Below, piece by piece: positions 1-8,081 of a DNA stretch of 64,000 nucleotides (positions are counted from its first letter, which is position 1; each line of letters starts with the position of its first letter). This DNA comes from JAWXBM01 sp964470455 (GTDB lineage Bacteria > Pseudomonadota > Gammaproteobacteria > Xanthomonadales > SZUA-36). The stretch covers positions 60,183-124,182 of the forward strand of contig CAYYCX010000003.1 of NCBI GenBank assembly GCA_964470455.1, written 5' to 3'. Position numbers and translations under genes: made by a program. The notes under the pieces are model-generated. The model was not told the origin of the DNA, did no database searches, and saw only the letters and a program-made list of their open reading frames with translations.

Positions 1-397
1 GGCCTTACCTGCATTGTCATCCATGACAAAAAATCTTTTTTGGTCTTCATTCCCCGGATTTCCGATCCAGGTTGGGAAGAGACGGACCCTCGTTTGGGCA
101 AAGAGGGGCGAGGATCCGTCTCGTCCCACTAACTGCTACCAGTCAGTTAGTTCGCAAGTATTAAAGCAAGAAGCGGGCCAAAATTGAGAAATATGGATAA
201 CGTATTGTAAATAAAAAGAAAAAAACTTTTTTCGGCTCCAGATCGCTGGCGTAAGTACGGTTCCGTTGTCGGAGTCTGTCAGCGGCATGACAATATTTGT
301 CACATCAACATCCGGCATCGGGCATCGCTGGCGACCAACTGCCCCAACCCAGACATGTCGCCAGCAACGCCGCCTTCTGCGCCTGTACAATTCGCAC
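1..397. other. Left-edge intergenic region with two inverted repeats
   Basis: No gene is supported here. Two inverted repeats are visible: positions 79-92 pair with 109-122 (14 bp, one mismatch), and ACTAACTG at 128-135 pairs with CAGTTAGT at 144-151 across an 8-nt gap. Positions 180-235 are AT-rich and may hold the promoter of the L,D-transpeptidase that starts at 398. The 128-151 palindrome could be an operator, but nothing identifies its regulator. Confidence 0.5.
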
Positions 398-1339
398 ATG
401 ACCATCACGGCACCTGCAACCAGGCTCATATTCCTTCTGGGCATCGTTTGCTCGGAAGCGGTACTCGCCCAGGCTTATGTGCTTCCGCCCGGAAACCCCG
501 GCCTGGTGGGCCGTGTCGAGACCATTCGAACCTTCGGGCAGGAAACCCTGGTAGACGTGGCCCGGCAGTACAACATCGGCCACGAGGAAATCCGCCTGGC
601 CAACCCGGCGGTGGAATTCTGGCTGGTGAAAGATGGTACCGAAGTGCTGTTGCCCAGGCGCCACGTTCTGCCATTGGCCAAACGCGAAGGCATCGTACTG
701 AATGTTCCGGAGATGCGGATTTATTATTTTCCCAAGCCGTGCAGCGCCGAAGACAATTGCGAGATGCTCACGTTTCCGGTCAGCATCGGGCGGATGGACT
801 GGCAAACTCCACTGGGTGAGACGCGGGTGACCCGGAAAGTGAAGGATCCTTCATGGATTCCCCCCGAGTCCATCCGGCGGGAGGCCGCGCTGGAGGGCCG
901 CGAGTATCCGGCGGTAGTGCCGCCGGGACCGGACAATCCGATGGGCGCCTATGCCCTTCACCTGGGGCTTCCGGGTTACCGCATTCATGGCACCAACCGT
1001 CCGAGCGGAGTAGGAATGCGCGTGACACATGGCTGTGTTCGCATGTATCCCGAAGATATCGAGTTCCTTTTTGGAATGGTTGAGGTCGGTACCCTGGTAC
1101 AAATCGTCAGCCAGGAAATAAAACTGGGCTGGGATGGTGACATCCTGTTCATGGAAGTACATCCGCCACTGGAAGAAAACTATCGTTCAGTGGAAACCTT
1201 GAAGGATGAAGCGCTGCTCGAGTTGCAGAAGGTTGCCGAGGAGCGTCCTTTCACCCTGGTGGGCCGGGAGTTCCAGCATGCGTTTGAGCAGATGAACGGG
1301 ATACCCGTGCCGGTTGGCCGGGCCATTCGAGGGGAATAG
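398..1339 (+). CDS. LysM/YkuD L,D-transpeptidase (ErfK/YbiS-like), secreted
   Basis: Predicted periplasmic L,D-transpeptidase of 313 residues. Residues 1-25 look like a signal peptide ending near VLAQA. A LysM-like segment covers about 40-90, including the typical QETLVDVARQYNIGHEEI stretch. The YkuD domain covers about 97-240, with HGTN (His197) and THGCVRM (catalytic Cys213). The ATG at 398 was preferred to an in-frame start at 266 because it begins directly with the signal peptide. In enterobacteria, this LysM-YkuD subfamily links the Lpp lipoprotein to peptidoglycan; the convergent neighbour at 1405-1695 encodes an Lpp-like protein, so the same role is inferred here. The catalytic motif has THGC where SHGC is more usual. 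A 3-3 cross-linking role cannot be excluded. Confidence 0.9.
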   Translation: MTITAPATRLIFLLGIVCSEAVLAQAYVLPPGNPGLVGRVETIRTFGQETLVDVARQYNIGHEEIRLANPAVEFWLVKDGTEVLLPRRHVLPLAKREGIVLNVPEMRIYYFPKPCSAEDNCEMLTFPVSIGRMDWQTPLGETRVTRKVKDPSWIPPESIRREAALEGREYPAVVPPGPDNPMGAYALHLGLPGYRIHGTNRPSGVGMRVTHGCVRMYPEDIEFLFGMVEVGTLVQIVSQEIKLGWDGDILFMEVHPPLEENYRSVETLKDEALLELQKVAEERPFTLVGREFQHAFEQMNGIPVPVGRAIRGE

Positions 1340-1368
1340 GAAGCAGGGCTGGTTGCAGCCCTGCTTCC
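1339..1368. terminator. Perfect hairpin between convergent genes
   Basis: Positions 1339-1350 pair perfectly with 1357-1368 (12 bp, 6-nt loop), beginning on the last base of the TAG stop of the upstream gene. It lies between two convergent genes and could end transcription both ways. No U-tract follows on either strand, so it may only protect mRNA ends. Confidence 0.55.
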
Positions 1369-1404
1369 CGGAAGGTGTCAGCTAACCTGTTCCAGGCAAG
1401 CGGA

Positions 1405-1695
1405 TCATCCTTTCTGCATGGATTTCTTGAACATGTTGTCAATCTTGGCGTCGGTGGCCTCCGCTGCCGCTTTGGCGTCCATGGCCGCTTTTTCAGCCCG
1501 CTCGGCAGCCTGGCGCGCCGCGGTGGCTTCCTGCATGGCGGAGTCGGCCTTGGCACTGGCGGCATTGGCGCTGGCCGTTGCGCTCTGGACTTCAGAACGG
1601 AGTTTTTCAACTTCCGCGGTGGTTGCGCATCCGCTCAGCATCAAAACAGCTGAAAAAACGAGCAAGATCAACGATCCGTTACGAACTTGTATCAT
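1405..1695 (-). CDS. Lpp/OprI-like alanine-zipper lipoprotein
   Basis: A 96-residue outer-membrane lipoprotein. The signal peptide ends in lipobox LSGC with Cys23 as the predicted lipidated residue. The rest is one continuous alpha-helical stretch with alanines at heptad spacing (NAASAKADSAMQEATAARQA), the alanine-zipper coiled coil of Lpp and OprI. Family members tether the outer membrane to peptidoglycan through a C-terminal lysine. Here the chain ends QKG, so the lysine is next to last; covalent attachment would need removal of Gly96 or may not occur. The convergent gene encodes the kind of L,D-transpeptidase that performs this attachment. Confidence 0.88.
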   Translation of the reverse strand: MIQVRNGSLILLVFSAVLMLSGCATTAEVEKLRSEVQSATASANAASAKADSAMQEATAARQAAERAEKAAMDAKAAAEATDAKIDNMFKKSMQKG

Positions 1696-1847
1696 GTTGG
1701 GCTCCTGATTGGCAAAGGCAACCGGAATGTGCGGTCAGTAACCGGGTTGCCATCACTCAGCGTAAATGACCGCATCCTTTCAGGTTACCACGTAAATTCC
1801 GCAAAGTTGATGCGTCAGGTCAACTATTCGGCGTTCCTATTGAGCGT

Positions 1848-2414
1848 TCAGCGCACTTCTACCCGCGTTCCCGGCTTGATCCAGCGGGCCAGTTCGTCGA
1901 CCTGCTCATTGGTGAGCGCAATGCATCCCTCCGTCCAATTGAAATCCTCGTGGATGTTAGGGTCGCCGGAGCCGATACCGTGAATTCCGATGTAACCGCC
2001 CAACGGTGTGTCGGCCGGCGGCTCGCGCCCTCGAAGATGGGCCAGGTTGATGGCCTGCCATTGCTCCGACGAGATGGCCCTGGCCTTCAAAGCCGCAGTT
2101 GCCTGGTCCATGGTGGGATAATCAAAGCCGAAATACAGGTGATAGCCGCTGTCGGTGTTGATGCGGCGGATACGATAGCTGCCCAGTGGTGTTGTCTGGT
2201 CGCCAAGCCGCCTGGCGCGGCTCACGCCGTTGCGGCCGATGGCTATGCCTTCAAATGTGTGGGAAACCGTCTGGCCATCCATGACGTGAAGCGACAGCGT
2301 CGAGGTATCGACGTCCAGCCAGACTTCACCGGCTGATGCGCCGGGCGACAGCAGAAAATAACAGGCCAGCAGCGCAGTCAATCGCCGGAAGCCGGCCCAG
2401 CCGGATGAGGCCAT
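1848..2414 (-). CDS. YkuD L,D-transpeptidase, secreted
   Basis: A 188-residue protein with an N-terminal signal peptide (cleavage near PGASA) followed by one YkuD domain. The catalytic region reads IHGIGSGDP, then NWTEGCIALTN, giving the conserved His and Cys (Cys in EGCIAL). This matches small stand-alone L,D-transpeptidases related to YafK/ErfK, which cut or form meso-DAP linkages in peptidoglycan. The ATG at 2414 is preferred to a GTG at 2423. It is the last gene of a probable operon running leftward from ilvE (5668) through the YcbK-like and YcbB-like genes, so three cell-wall enzymes are co-expressed with an amino-acid aminotransferase. Whether it makes 3-3 cross-links or attaches or detaches a lipoprotein is not shown. 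Confidence 0.85.
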   Translation of the reverse strand: MASSGWAGFRRLTALLACYFLLSPGASAGEVWLDVDTSTLSLHVMDGQTVSHTFEGIAIGRNGVSRARRLGDQTTPLGSYRIRRINTDSGYHLYFGFDYPTMDQATAALKARAISSEQWQAINLAHLRGREPPADTPLGGYIGIHGIGSGDPNIHEDFNWTEGCIALTNEQVDELARWIKPGTRVEVR

Positions 2415-2494
2415 GTGATTCACTGTCCGGATTCGGCCGATGGCACTTTCCTGCCAATACGTTTCTATGGTTCCTCCCTACTGCGCCAGCGACT

Positions 2495-4165
2495 TCATGG
2501 CGAAGTCATTGGCAAAGTCACCGGCGCGTCGAGTAATTCCAGTACGGCCGGGTCGCGCTGGTAAACATCCGGATAGAACTGGGCCTGGCCGGTTTCATCC
2601 AGGGCGGCGGTAAGATAGAGAATCATCACCGGCAGGGGCTTCTCCAGAATCACCCGCCGGGTCTGGCCACGACGAAGTATTTCCTCGAGTTCGGCCACAG
2701 TGAAATTCTGCCGCTTCTGCAGCACCAGTTCCACCAGCCGGAACGGATTCTGCACCCGTATGCAGCCTGAACTGAAACTTCGCGCTGATTGCTCGAACAG
2801 CGCCTGGTTCGGTGTGTCATGCATGTAAACCGAATAGGGGTTTGGAAAAATGAATTTCACCCGCCCAAGCGCATTGTTGGGGCCGGGTTCCTGCCGCAGG
2901 GTGAACGAAAATGTCTTGCCGGTGTGTTGCCAGTCAACCGTTGAAGGATCGACGCGCTTGCCACGGCGGTCGACGACCGAGATATTCCGCTCCGCCAGGT
3001 AATCGGGATTCTTGCGAATGGCTGGAAGTGTGTCTTCGCGCAGAATGGTCGGCGGAATCGTCCAGTCCGGGTTGAACTCCACGTAAGTCATCAGGCTGCG
3101 GAAAACGGGTGTGCGGCGATAGGGTGTGCCCACGATCACCTTCGTGGTCCATTCGATCTCCTGGCCTTTCACATAGGCCAGCCGGAAGCCGGCGATGTTG
3201 ACGGCGATGAATTCGTTGTCGGCATTGTGATCCAGCCAGCGCAAGCGCTCGAGCGACAGGCGCAACTGGTTTACCCGGGTTGCCGCGTCCACATTCATTG
3301 CCGCCAGGGTTTGTTTGCCCACCAGGCCGTCCGCCACCAGCCCGTGCCGGGACTGGAATCGCATCACCGCATGCTCCAGTTCTTCGGTAAATGAGTCCTG
3401 GGTAGAGTCGAGGGAGGATTGCAGTTCACCGGTCATCTGCAGGCGTTTGCGTATCGCAATCACGCGCGGGTCACGATCATTCCTCCGCAGCGTTGGTCCA
3501 ACCGGAACATGTGGCCAACCGCCATGGGCTGCGAATGCACGGTAAACGTCCAGCTGCCGGCGCAGCACCTCGTAGTAGTGCGCCGTGGGTGCCTGGGCAT
3601 CGATGAACCCGGCCAGGTCATCCGCCGCAATGGCCTGCCGCAGCAGTTCGTCCGGTGGCAGGTCAGCAGAGTGATCGCGTTCGAAGTTGAATTCCGGGTA
3701 CAGATCGCCCGGATGCACCTTGCCTTCCCGGCGGTGGTGAATGTACAGCAGGATGCCGTCACTCAGCAGCACATCCAGCGCCGCCGCTGCCGCCGGATCC
3801 GCCGTTTTGCCGAGCAGCCCGGTGATAGCCGGCAGGTGGTAATCCCGAGGCTGCAAACCATATTCGATCGCCCCGCCGAGCGCTGCAACCGCTTGTTTGA
3901 CCTGGCGGTCACTGGCCCACAATGGGCGGAACTGATGCTTCTGGTAGATTGCCAGCAGCGCATCCTGCATGTGCAGGGGCTCATGCAGGATGGCCGCGGG
4001 TGAGGCGCGCAGTATGTCTTCGAGCTGCTGGCTGGAAGCCGGTTGGAATCCGGCAGCCGCCGCGTCCGGCCCGGGTGACTGTTCCTGAAAATGGACCTGG
4101 GCACACCCCGCCAGTGCCGTAGCATTCAGCAGCAACGGGAGCAGAAGTGTTCTTATGCCATGCAC
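2495..4165 (-). CDS. YcbB-like (LdtD family) L,D-transpeptidase, lipoprotein
   Basis: A 556-residue protein with the YcbB/LdtD architecture: N-terminal scaffold domain, peptidoglycan-binding repeat (about 230-290, VMRFQSRHGLVADGLVGKQTL) and YkuD domain with SSGCIRVQNP carrying the catalytic Cys. The family forms 3-3 meso-DAP cross-links and gives beta-lactam tolerance in E. coli. The start is GTG at 4165; no in-frame ATG lies close. The N-terminus ends in LAGC, suggesting a lipoprotein anchored at Cys20, whereas E. coli LdtD has an ordinary signal/anchor. It lies 34 bp after the YcbK-like gene, the same pairing as ycbB-ycbK in E. coli. Confidence 0.92.
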   Translation of the reverse strand: MHGIRTLLLPLLLNATALAGCAQVHFQEQSPGPDAAAAGFQPASSQQLEDILRASPAAILHEPLHMQDALLAIYQKHQFRPLWASDRQVKQAVAALGGAIEYGLQPRDYHLPAITGLLGKTADPAAAAALDVLLSDGILLYIHHRREGKVHPGDLYPEFNFERDHSADLPPDELLRQAIAADDLAGFIDAQAPTAHYYEVLRRQLDVYRAFAAHGGWPHVPVGPTLRRNDRDPRVIAIRKRLQMTGELQSSLDSTQDSFTEELEHAVMRFQSRHGLVADGLVGKQTLAAMNVDAATRVNQLRLSLERLRWLDHNADNEFIAVNIAGFRLAYVKGQEIEWTTKVIVGTPYRRTPVFRSLMTYVEFNPDWTIPPTILREDTLPAIRKNPDYLAERNISVVDRRGKRVDPSTVDWQHTGKTFSFTLRQEPGPNNALGRVKFIFPNPYSVYMHDTPNQALFEQSARSFSSGCIRVQNPFRLVELVLQKRQNFTVAELEEILRRGQTRRVILEKPLPVMILYLTAALDETGQAQFYPDVYQRDPAVLELLDAPVTLPMTSP

Positions 4166-4199
4166 AGGCCGGTCATGATTTGCCAGGGGCCAGGATGGG

Positions 4200-4730
4200 T
4201 TACCAGTAGCGCGGACGTCCTGTGTCGATGTGCACGAAATCCGACTCGGCGTAGTAACCCACTCCGCCCAGTTTCAGCGAACGGGCGGTGTCTCGCAACA
4301 AAGCCGTATCCAGGCCGCGCAGCCGTACGTCGATGGCGTTGCCGTCGATGTGCTGGCTGGATTGCGCCACGCCGCTGGTGGAGCTTCTCAGCATTTCATT
4401 GGTTTGTGGCGAACGGTAGGCGGAAATCACTTCAAACGTATCATCATTGCCGGTCATCTGCTGGATCTGCCACAGGATATCGAACAATGCCGGGTCGATA
4501 TCCTGTTGCTCCGCAGTCCGCCAGTCGGCGAGAAACGCTTTCAGGTCCGTCAACGCTTCCGCGTCATAGTTGCCGTTCCGGAAATAGCTGGCTTCAATGC
4601 TCCGGCCCGTATGTGTGTGGTAGAACTTCAGCGTACGTGTTTCCGGAACATTGCCGAAGCTGCCCGTGGCGACCAGCAGCCCGGCGAACAAGCCGGCGGT
4701 CAATGCCAACCTCCGGGTTCCCCGAGACAT
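4200..4730 (-). CDS. YcbK-like DUF882/M15 murein peptidase
   Basis: A 176-residue protein of the YcbK/MepK family (peptidase M15 fold, DUF882). A signal peptide covers about residues 1-26 (GLFAGLLVATGSFG). Zinc-binding motifs are visible: SSQHIDGNAIDV (HxxxxxxD) and FVHIDTGRPRYW at the C-terminus. E. coli MepK cleaves 3-3 cross-links made by L,D-transpeptidases, so this gene and the downstream YcbB-like gene would make and cut the same bond. The start at 4730 was chosen because longer in-frame reading would run back into ilvE and lose the signal peptide. The gene begins 20 bp after the ilvE stop. Confidence 0.9.
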   Translation of the reverse strand: MSRGTRRLALTAGLFAGLLVATGSFGNVPETRTLKFYHTHTGRSIEASYFRNGNYDAEALTDLKAFLADWRTAEQQDIDPALFDILWQIQQMTGNDDTFEVISAYRSPQTNEMLRSSTSGVAQSSQHIDGNAIDVRLRGLDTALLRDTARSLKLGGVGYYAESDFVHIDTGRPRYW

Positions 4731-4750
4731 GGCCAAACGTCCGGACAAAG

Positions 4751-5668
4751 TCAGATATGCCTCAACCAGTTCCACTGGTCGGCGGTCTGGCCGTTGAAGA
4801 GGCCGAAGAACGCGTCCTGGATTTTGCGCGTGATGGGGCCACACCCACCTGCACCGATGGTCATATGGTCGATCTGGCGTACTGGAGTAACTTCAGCCGC
4901 TGTACCGGTCATGAACACTTCATCGGCCGCATAAAGCTGCTCACGGGCGATGGTCTGCTCCTGCACCTGGTAACCCAGCTGCGCGGCCAGGGTGATCACC
5001 GTGTTGCGGGTGATGCCGCTGAGAATGGAAGCCGACCCGGGAGGAGTGAGTATCCGGCCCTGCTGCACCACGAAAATATTCTCGCCGGCGCCTTCGCTCA
5101 ACAGGCCGTCGTTGCCCAGGGCGATGCCTTCCTCAAAACCGCGGTCGCGCGCTTCGAGGCCGATCAACTGGCTGGACAGGTAGTTGCCGCCGGCTTTCAC
5201 GCCGGGAGGAATGGTGTTCGGCGCCAGCCGGTTCCAGGAGGTGACGCAGGCGCGAATGCCGTTGCGCAGGCCTTCCTCGCCGAGATAGGCGCCCCACTGG
5301 GTGGCAATGATGATCACGTCCACCTTGGTCATGTCCTTGGGTAGCACCCCCAGGCCGCAATTGCCGCGCATGACCAGCGGGCGCAGGTAAGCGCTTTTCA
5401 GGCCGTTGGCCTTGACGGTATCGCAGCAGGCCTGGTTGATTTCCTCGTCGGAGTACGTCAGGGGGATGCGGTAGACATTGGCGGAATAACGCAACCGGCG
5501 GGTATGGTCTTCAAGGCGGAAAATGGCGGTGCCTTGCGGGGTATCGTAGGCGCGGACACCTTCGAAGACGGAACTGCCATAATGCAGCGCGTGGCTGAGT
5601 ACGTGAACCTGGCAATCCGCCGCATCGCGCATCTCGCCGTTGAACCAGATTTTTTTGATATCGCTCAT
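4751..5668 (-). CDS. ilvE: Branched-chain amino-acid aminotransferase
   Basis: A 305-residue class IV PLP aminotransferase with the full IlvE length. Recognisable motifs are IWFNGEMRDAADCQVHVLSHALHYGSS at the N-terminus, the PLP lysine in PPGVKAGGNYL (Lys158), and LSEGAGENIFVV. It interconverts leucine, isoleucine and valine with their 2-oxo acids in the cytoplasm. It is the first gene of the probable leftward operon that continues into the three cell-wall genes. IlvE joined to an L,D-transpeptidase operon is unusual; coupling may be simple read-through. The 82-bp gap to the histidine-kinase gene on its upstream side should hold its promoter. Confidence 0.95.
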   Translation of the reverse strand: MSDIKKIWFNGEMRDAADCQVHVLSHALHYGSSVFEGVRAYDTPQGTAIFRLEDHTRRLRYSANVYRIPLTYSDEEINQACCDTVKANGLKSAYLRPLVMRGNCGLGVLPKDMTKVDVIIIATQWGAYLGEEGLRNGIRACVTSWNRLAPNTIPPGVKAGGNYLSSQLIGLEARDRGFEEGIALGNDGLLSEGAGENIFVVQQGRILTPPGSASILSGITRNTVITLAAQLGYQVQEQTIAREQLYAADEVFMTGTAAEVTPVRQIDHMTIGAGGCGPITRKIQDAFFGLFNGQTADQWNWLRHI

Positions 5669-5750
5669 GAAATCTACTTTTGATCAGGGTTGAAGGATGT
5701 AAGTATCCTAGACGGCATATTCCGAAGCAACCTCAGTTTGCCGCTGAATC

Positions 5751-7682
5751 TCACCTGGCCCTGGGGAGCAACATCGTAATGCGGGTCCCGTTGCCGGGGG
5801 CTGAATCGATGTGGATTCCGCCCCTGGACTGTTTCACAAACCCGTGCACCATGCTTAGGCCCAGTCCGGAACCTTGCCCGGGCGGCTTGGTGGTGAAAAA
5901 AGGCTCGAAAGCCTTGGTCATTGTGTCCGGGTCCATGCCGAAGCCTGTGTCGGAGACCTGGATCCTGACGTAATCGCCTTCCGCGACTTCGTGTTCGTCC
6001 GCTTGTTCGCCGGATATGGTGACATTGCTGAGTTCGATCGTAATGGTGCCGCCATCGGGCATGGCGTCGCGTGCGTTGATGACCAGGTTCAGGATCACAT
6101 TCTCGAGTTGGGAGGCATCGACCAACGCAGGCCATAACCCTTCTTCGGCGCGGAATTCGAGCTGTATATCCTCGGCCAGCGTCCGGTTCAGCAGTACATC
6201 GAGCCCACGAAAAAGAGAAACCAGTTCCGTTGGTGTTGGGTCAAGCGGCTGCCGCCTGGAAAAGGCCAGCAGCCTGTGGGTGAGGTCCGCGCCACGCTCG
6301 GCCGCCTGCAACGCCGCTTCAGCGAGTGGCTTCAACTGGGGATCATTGCCTGCCCTTGCGATGATCAGCTCGGCGCTGCTGAGCACTACCGTGAGCAGGT
6401 TGTTGAAATCATGCGCGATGCCGCCTGTGAGACGGCCCACACTCTCCATGCGTTGCGAGCGGAGAAACTGTGCCTGGAGCGCCTTTTTCTCGGTGATGTC
6501 CGTATTGATGGCCAGAATGCACTGGGGGTTGCCGTCGGCATCGCGTACCAGGCTCCAGCGGGCGTCGATGACGAGCGACTTGCCGTCTTTCGTCACCTGC
6601 GCGATTTCTCCCACCCATTCGCCATTCGACCGGGTGCGTTGAATGGCTTCATGGTATTCGGCCGGTTCCCTGAACAGGAATTCGGACAGGTTCCGGCCCA
6701 GCACCTCGGCGCTGCTCCACCCGAACACGTCCTCCGCTCCATGGTTCCAGTAAGTGACGCTTTGCGCCAGGTCACAAACAAAAATGGCATCGGTCGCCTT
6801 ATCCAGCAGCGCGGCCTGTTCGCGGATTCGAACCTCGGCTTCCTTGATGTCGTGGACGTCAGTACAGGTTCCGAACCACTTGACCACCTTTTGGTCGGCA
6901 TCCCTGAATGGCGCGCCGCGGACCAGCCACCAGCGATAGGCGCCATCCGAACGCCTGATGCGGGATTCCATTTCATAAGGACTTGCCGAGTCAGAGGCCT
7001 GCAGCCAGGCCTGCTCAACTTTTTGCCGGTCATCCGGATGAAATGCTTCGAACCAGGCGTAACCGCTGCTTTCATCGGCACCCAGCCCGGTATATGCCGT
7101 CCATTGCGGATTCAGGTAGGTGACACGGCCGTCTCGCTGGCAGATCCAGATGATCTGCGGCACCACTTCCGTCAGTATCCGGAACTCCGCATCGCGTTGC
7201 TCGAGTTGGGTGGAACGCTGTTCCAGCTTGCGCACCAGTGTCTGGCTGTAAAGTTCGAGCAGGTCCGATCCGGCCTTCTGCTGTGCATCTTCCAATGGCG
7301 GAGCCGCTGCGCGGGGTTTGCTCTCGACGGATTTCAGCTGCGCCAGAAATTCCATCGGGTCCGAGGGCTTCCTGATGAACGCGTCGGCACCCAGGTTGAC
7401 CGCCAGTTCTTCATCCTGGGGTTCGGTGTAGGTGGCCGTGTAAACGATAAATGGCACGCCCCTCAGCCGTTCGTCGCTGCGCCAGTGACGCAGCAGCGTG
7501 TATCCGTCCATTACCGGCATCAACAGGTCGGAGACCACCACGGCCGGTTGCCGCCTGTTCGCGGCCTCCAGCGCCTCTGCACCGTTGCGTGCGATATCGG
7601 TGGTATACCCGTTGCCTTCGAGCAGAACCTTGAGCAGATACAGGTTATCTTCCCTGTCATCGACGATCAGAATGTGCTTCAT
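5751..7682 (-). CDS. Hybrid response regulator / PAS histidine kinase
   Basis: A 643-residue soluble kinase with its receiver first. Receiver: residues 1-115 with acidic pair D8/D9, phospho-acceptor Asp52 in SDLLMP and Lys105. Two PAS domains: about 165-280 and 290-400. HisKA has the phospho-His at 424 in GGIAHDFNNLL, and HATPase_c has N-box NVILNLVINARDAM and G-box DTGFGMD. The HDFNN form of the H-box is typical of the HWE-like/Caulobacter CckA-type subgroup. There is no transmembrane segment. The gene starts 3 bp after the stop of the single-domain receiver gene, so it is the third gene of a three-gene signalling operon. The N-terminal receiver is probably the input from the upstream kinase. 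The signal and target genes are unknown. Confidence 0.92.
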   Translation of the reverse strand: MKHILIVDDREDNLYLLKVLLEGNGYTTDIARNGAEALEAANRRQPAVVVSDLLMPVMDGYTLLRHWRSDERLRGVPFIVYTATYTEPQDEELAVNLGADAFIRKPSDPMEFLAQLKSVESKPRAAAPPLEDAQQKAGSDLLELYSQTLVRKLEQRSTQLEQRDAEFRILTEVVPQIIWICQRDGRVTYLNPQWTAYTGLGADESSGYAWFEAFHPDDRQKVEQAWLQASDSASPYEMESRIRRSDGAYRWWLVRGAPFRDADQKVVKWFGTCTDVHDIKEAEVRIREQAALLDKATDAIFVCDLAQSVTYWNHGAEDVFGWSSAEVLGRNLSEFLFREPAEYHEAIQRTRSNGEWVGEIAQVTKDGKSLVIDARWSLVRDADGNPQCILAINTDITEKKALQAQFLRSQRMESVGRLTGGIAHDFNNLLTVVLSSAELIIARAGNDPQLKPLAEAALQAAERGADLTHRLLAFSRRQPLDPTPTELVSLFRGLDVLLNRTLAEDIQLEFRAEEGLWPALVDASQLENVILNLVINARDAMPDGGTITIELSNVTISGEQADEHEVAEGDYVRIQVSDTGFGMDPDTMTKAFEPFFTTKPPGQGSGLGLSMVHGFVKQSRGGIHIDSAPGNGTRITMLLPRAR

Positions 7683-7685
7683 GCT

Positions 7686-8081
7686 TTACTCGGCATTCCC
7701 TTGCAAGTTGATGATACGTTCGATTTCAGCGATGAAAGTATCCGGATTGATGGGCTTCTCGATATAGCCGTTGCATCCGGCGTCCAGAGACTTCTCGCGA
7801 TCACCCGCCATGGCGTAGGACGTCACGGCAATGACAGGGGTTTCCCTCAATTCATCCATTTTGCGCAGTGCGCGTGCCACCGCGTAACCATCCATGCCGG
7901 GCAACTGGATGTCGAGCAGAATGACATCCGGCCGGAGAGCCAGCGCCATGTCGACCCCGCTCGGGCCATCCACGGCTGATGTGACCGTGTGGCCGTGCTT
8001 TTCGAGCAGGAAGGTCGCCAGGTAGCGATTCTGCAGGTTATCCTCGATCAGCAGTATGTTTTGCTTGCGGTTCAACTGCAT
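7686..8081 (-). CDS. Single-domain response regulator (receiver only)
   Basis: A 131-residue CheY-like receiver with no output domain: ILLIEDN near the N-terminus, phospho-acceptor Asp57 in VILLDIQLPGMDG, a T/S position in VIAVTSYA, and Lys in GYIEKPIN. The ATG at 8081 is preferred because it overlaps the upstream kinase stop (8072) by 10 nt, typical of translational coupling. It lies between two kinase genes and probably shuttles phosphate from the membrane kinase to the hybrid kinase, similar to DivK-type regulators. Confidence 0.92.
   Translation of the reverse strand: MQLNRKQNILLIEDNLQNRYLATFLLEKHGHTVTSAVDGPSGVDMALALRPDVILLDIQLPGMDGYAVARALRKMDELRETPVIAVTSYAMAGDREKSLDAGCNGYIEKPINPDTFIAEIERIINLQGNAE

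Noticed and set aside
25..46. AAAAAATCTTTTTT palindrome as a terminator
   Set aside because: An AT-only stem with no GC hairpin and no known gene to terminate; left as sequence context only.
305..805. Long minus-strand open frame opposite the first L,D-transpeptidase
   Set aside because: It is a shadow of the clear YkuD gene; no ribosome-binding site or recognisable domain.
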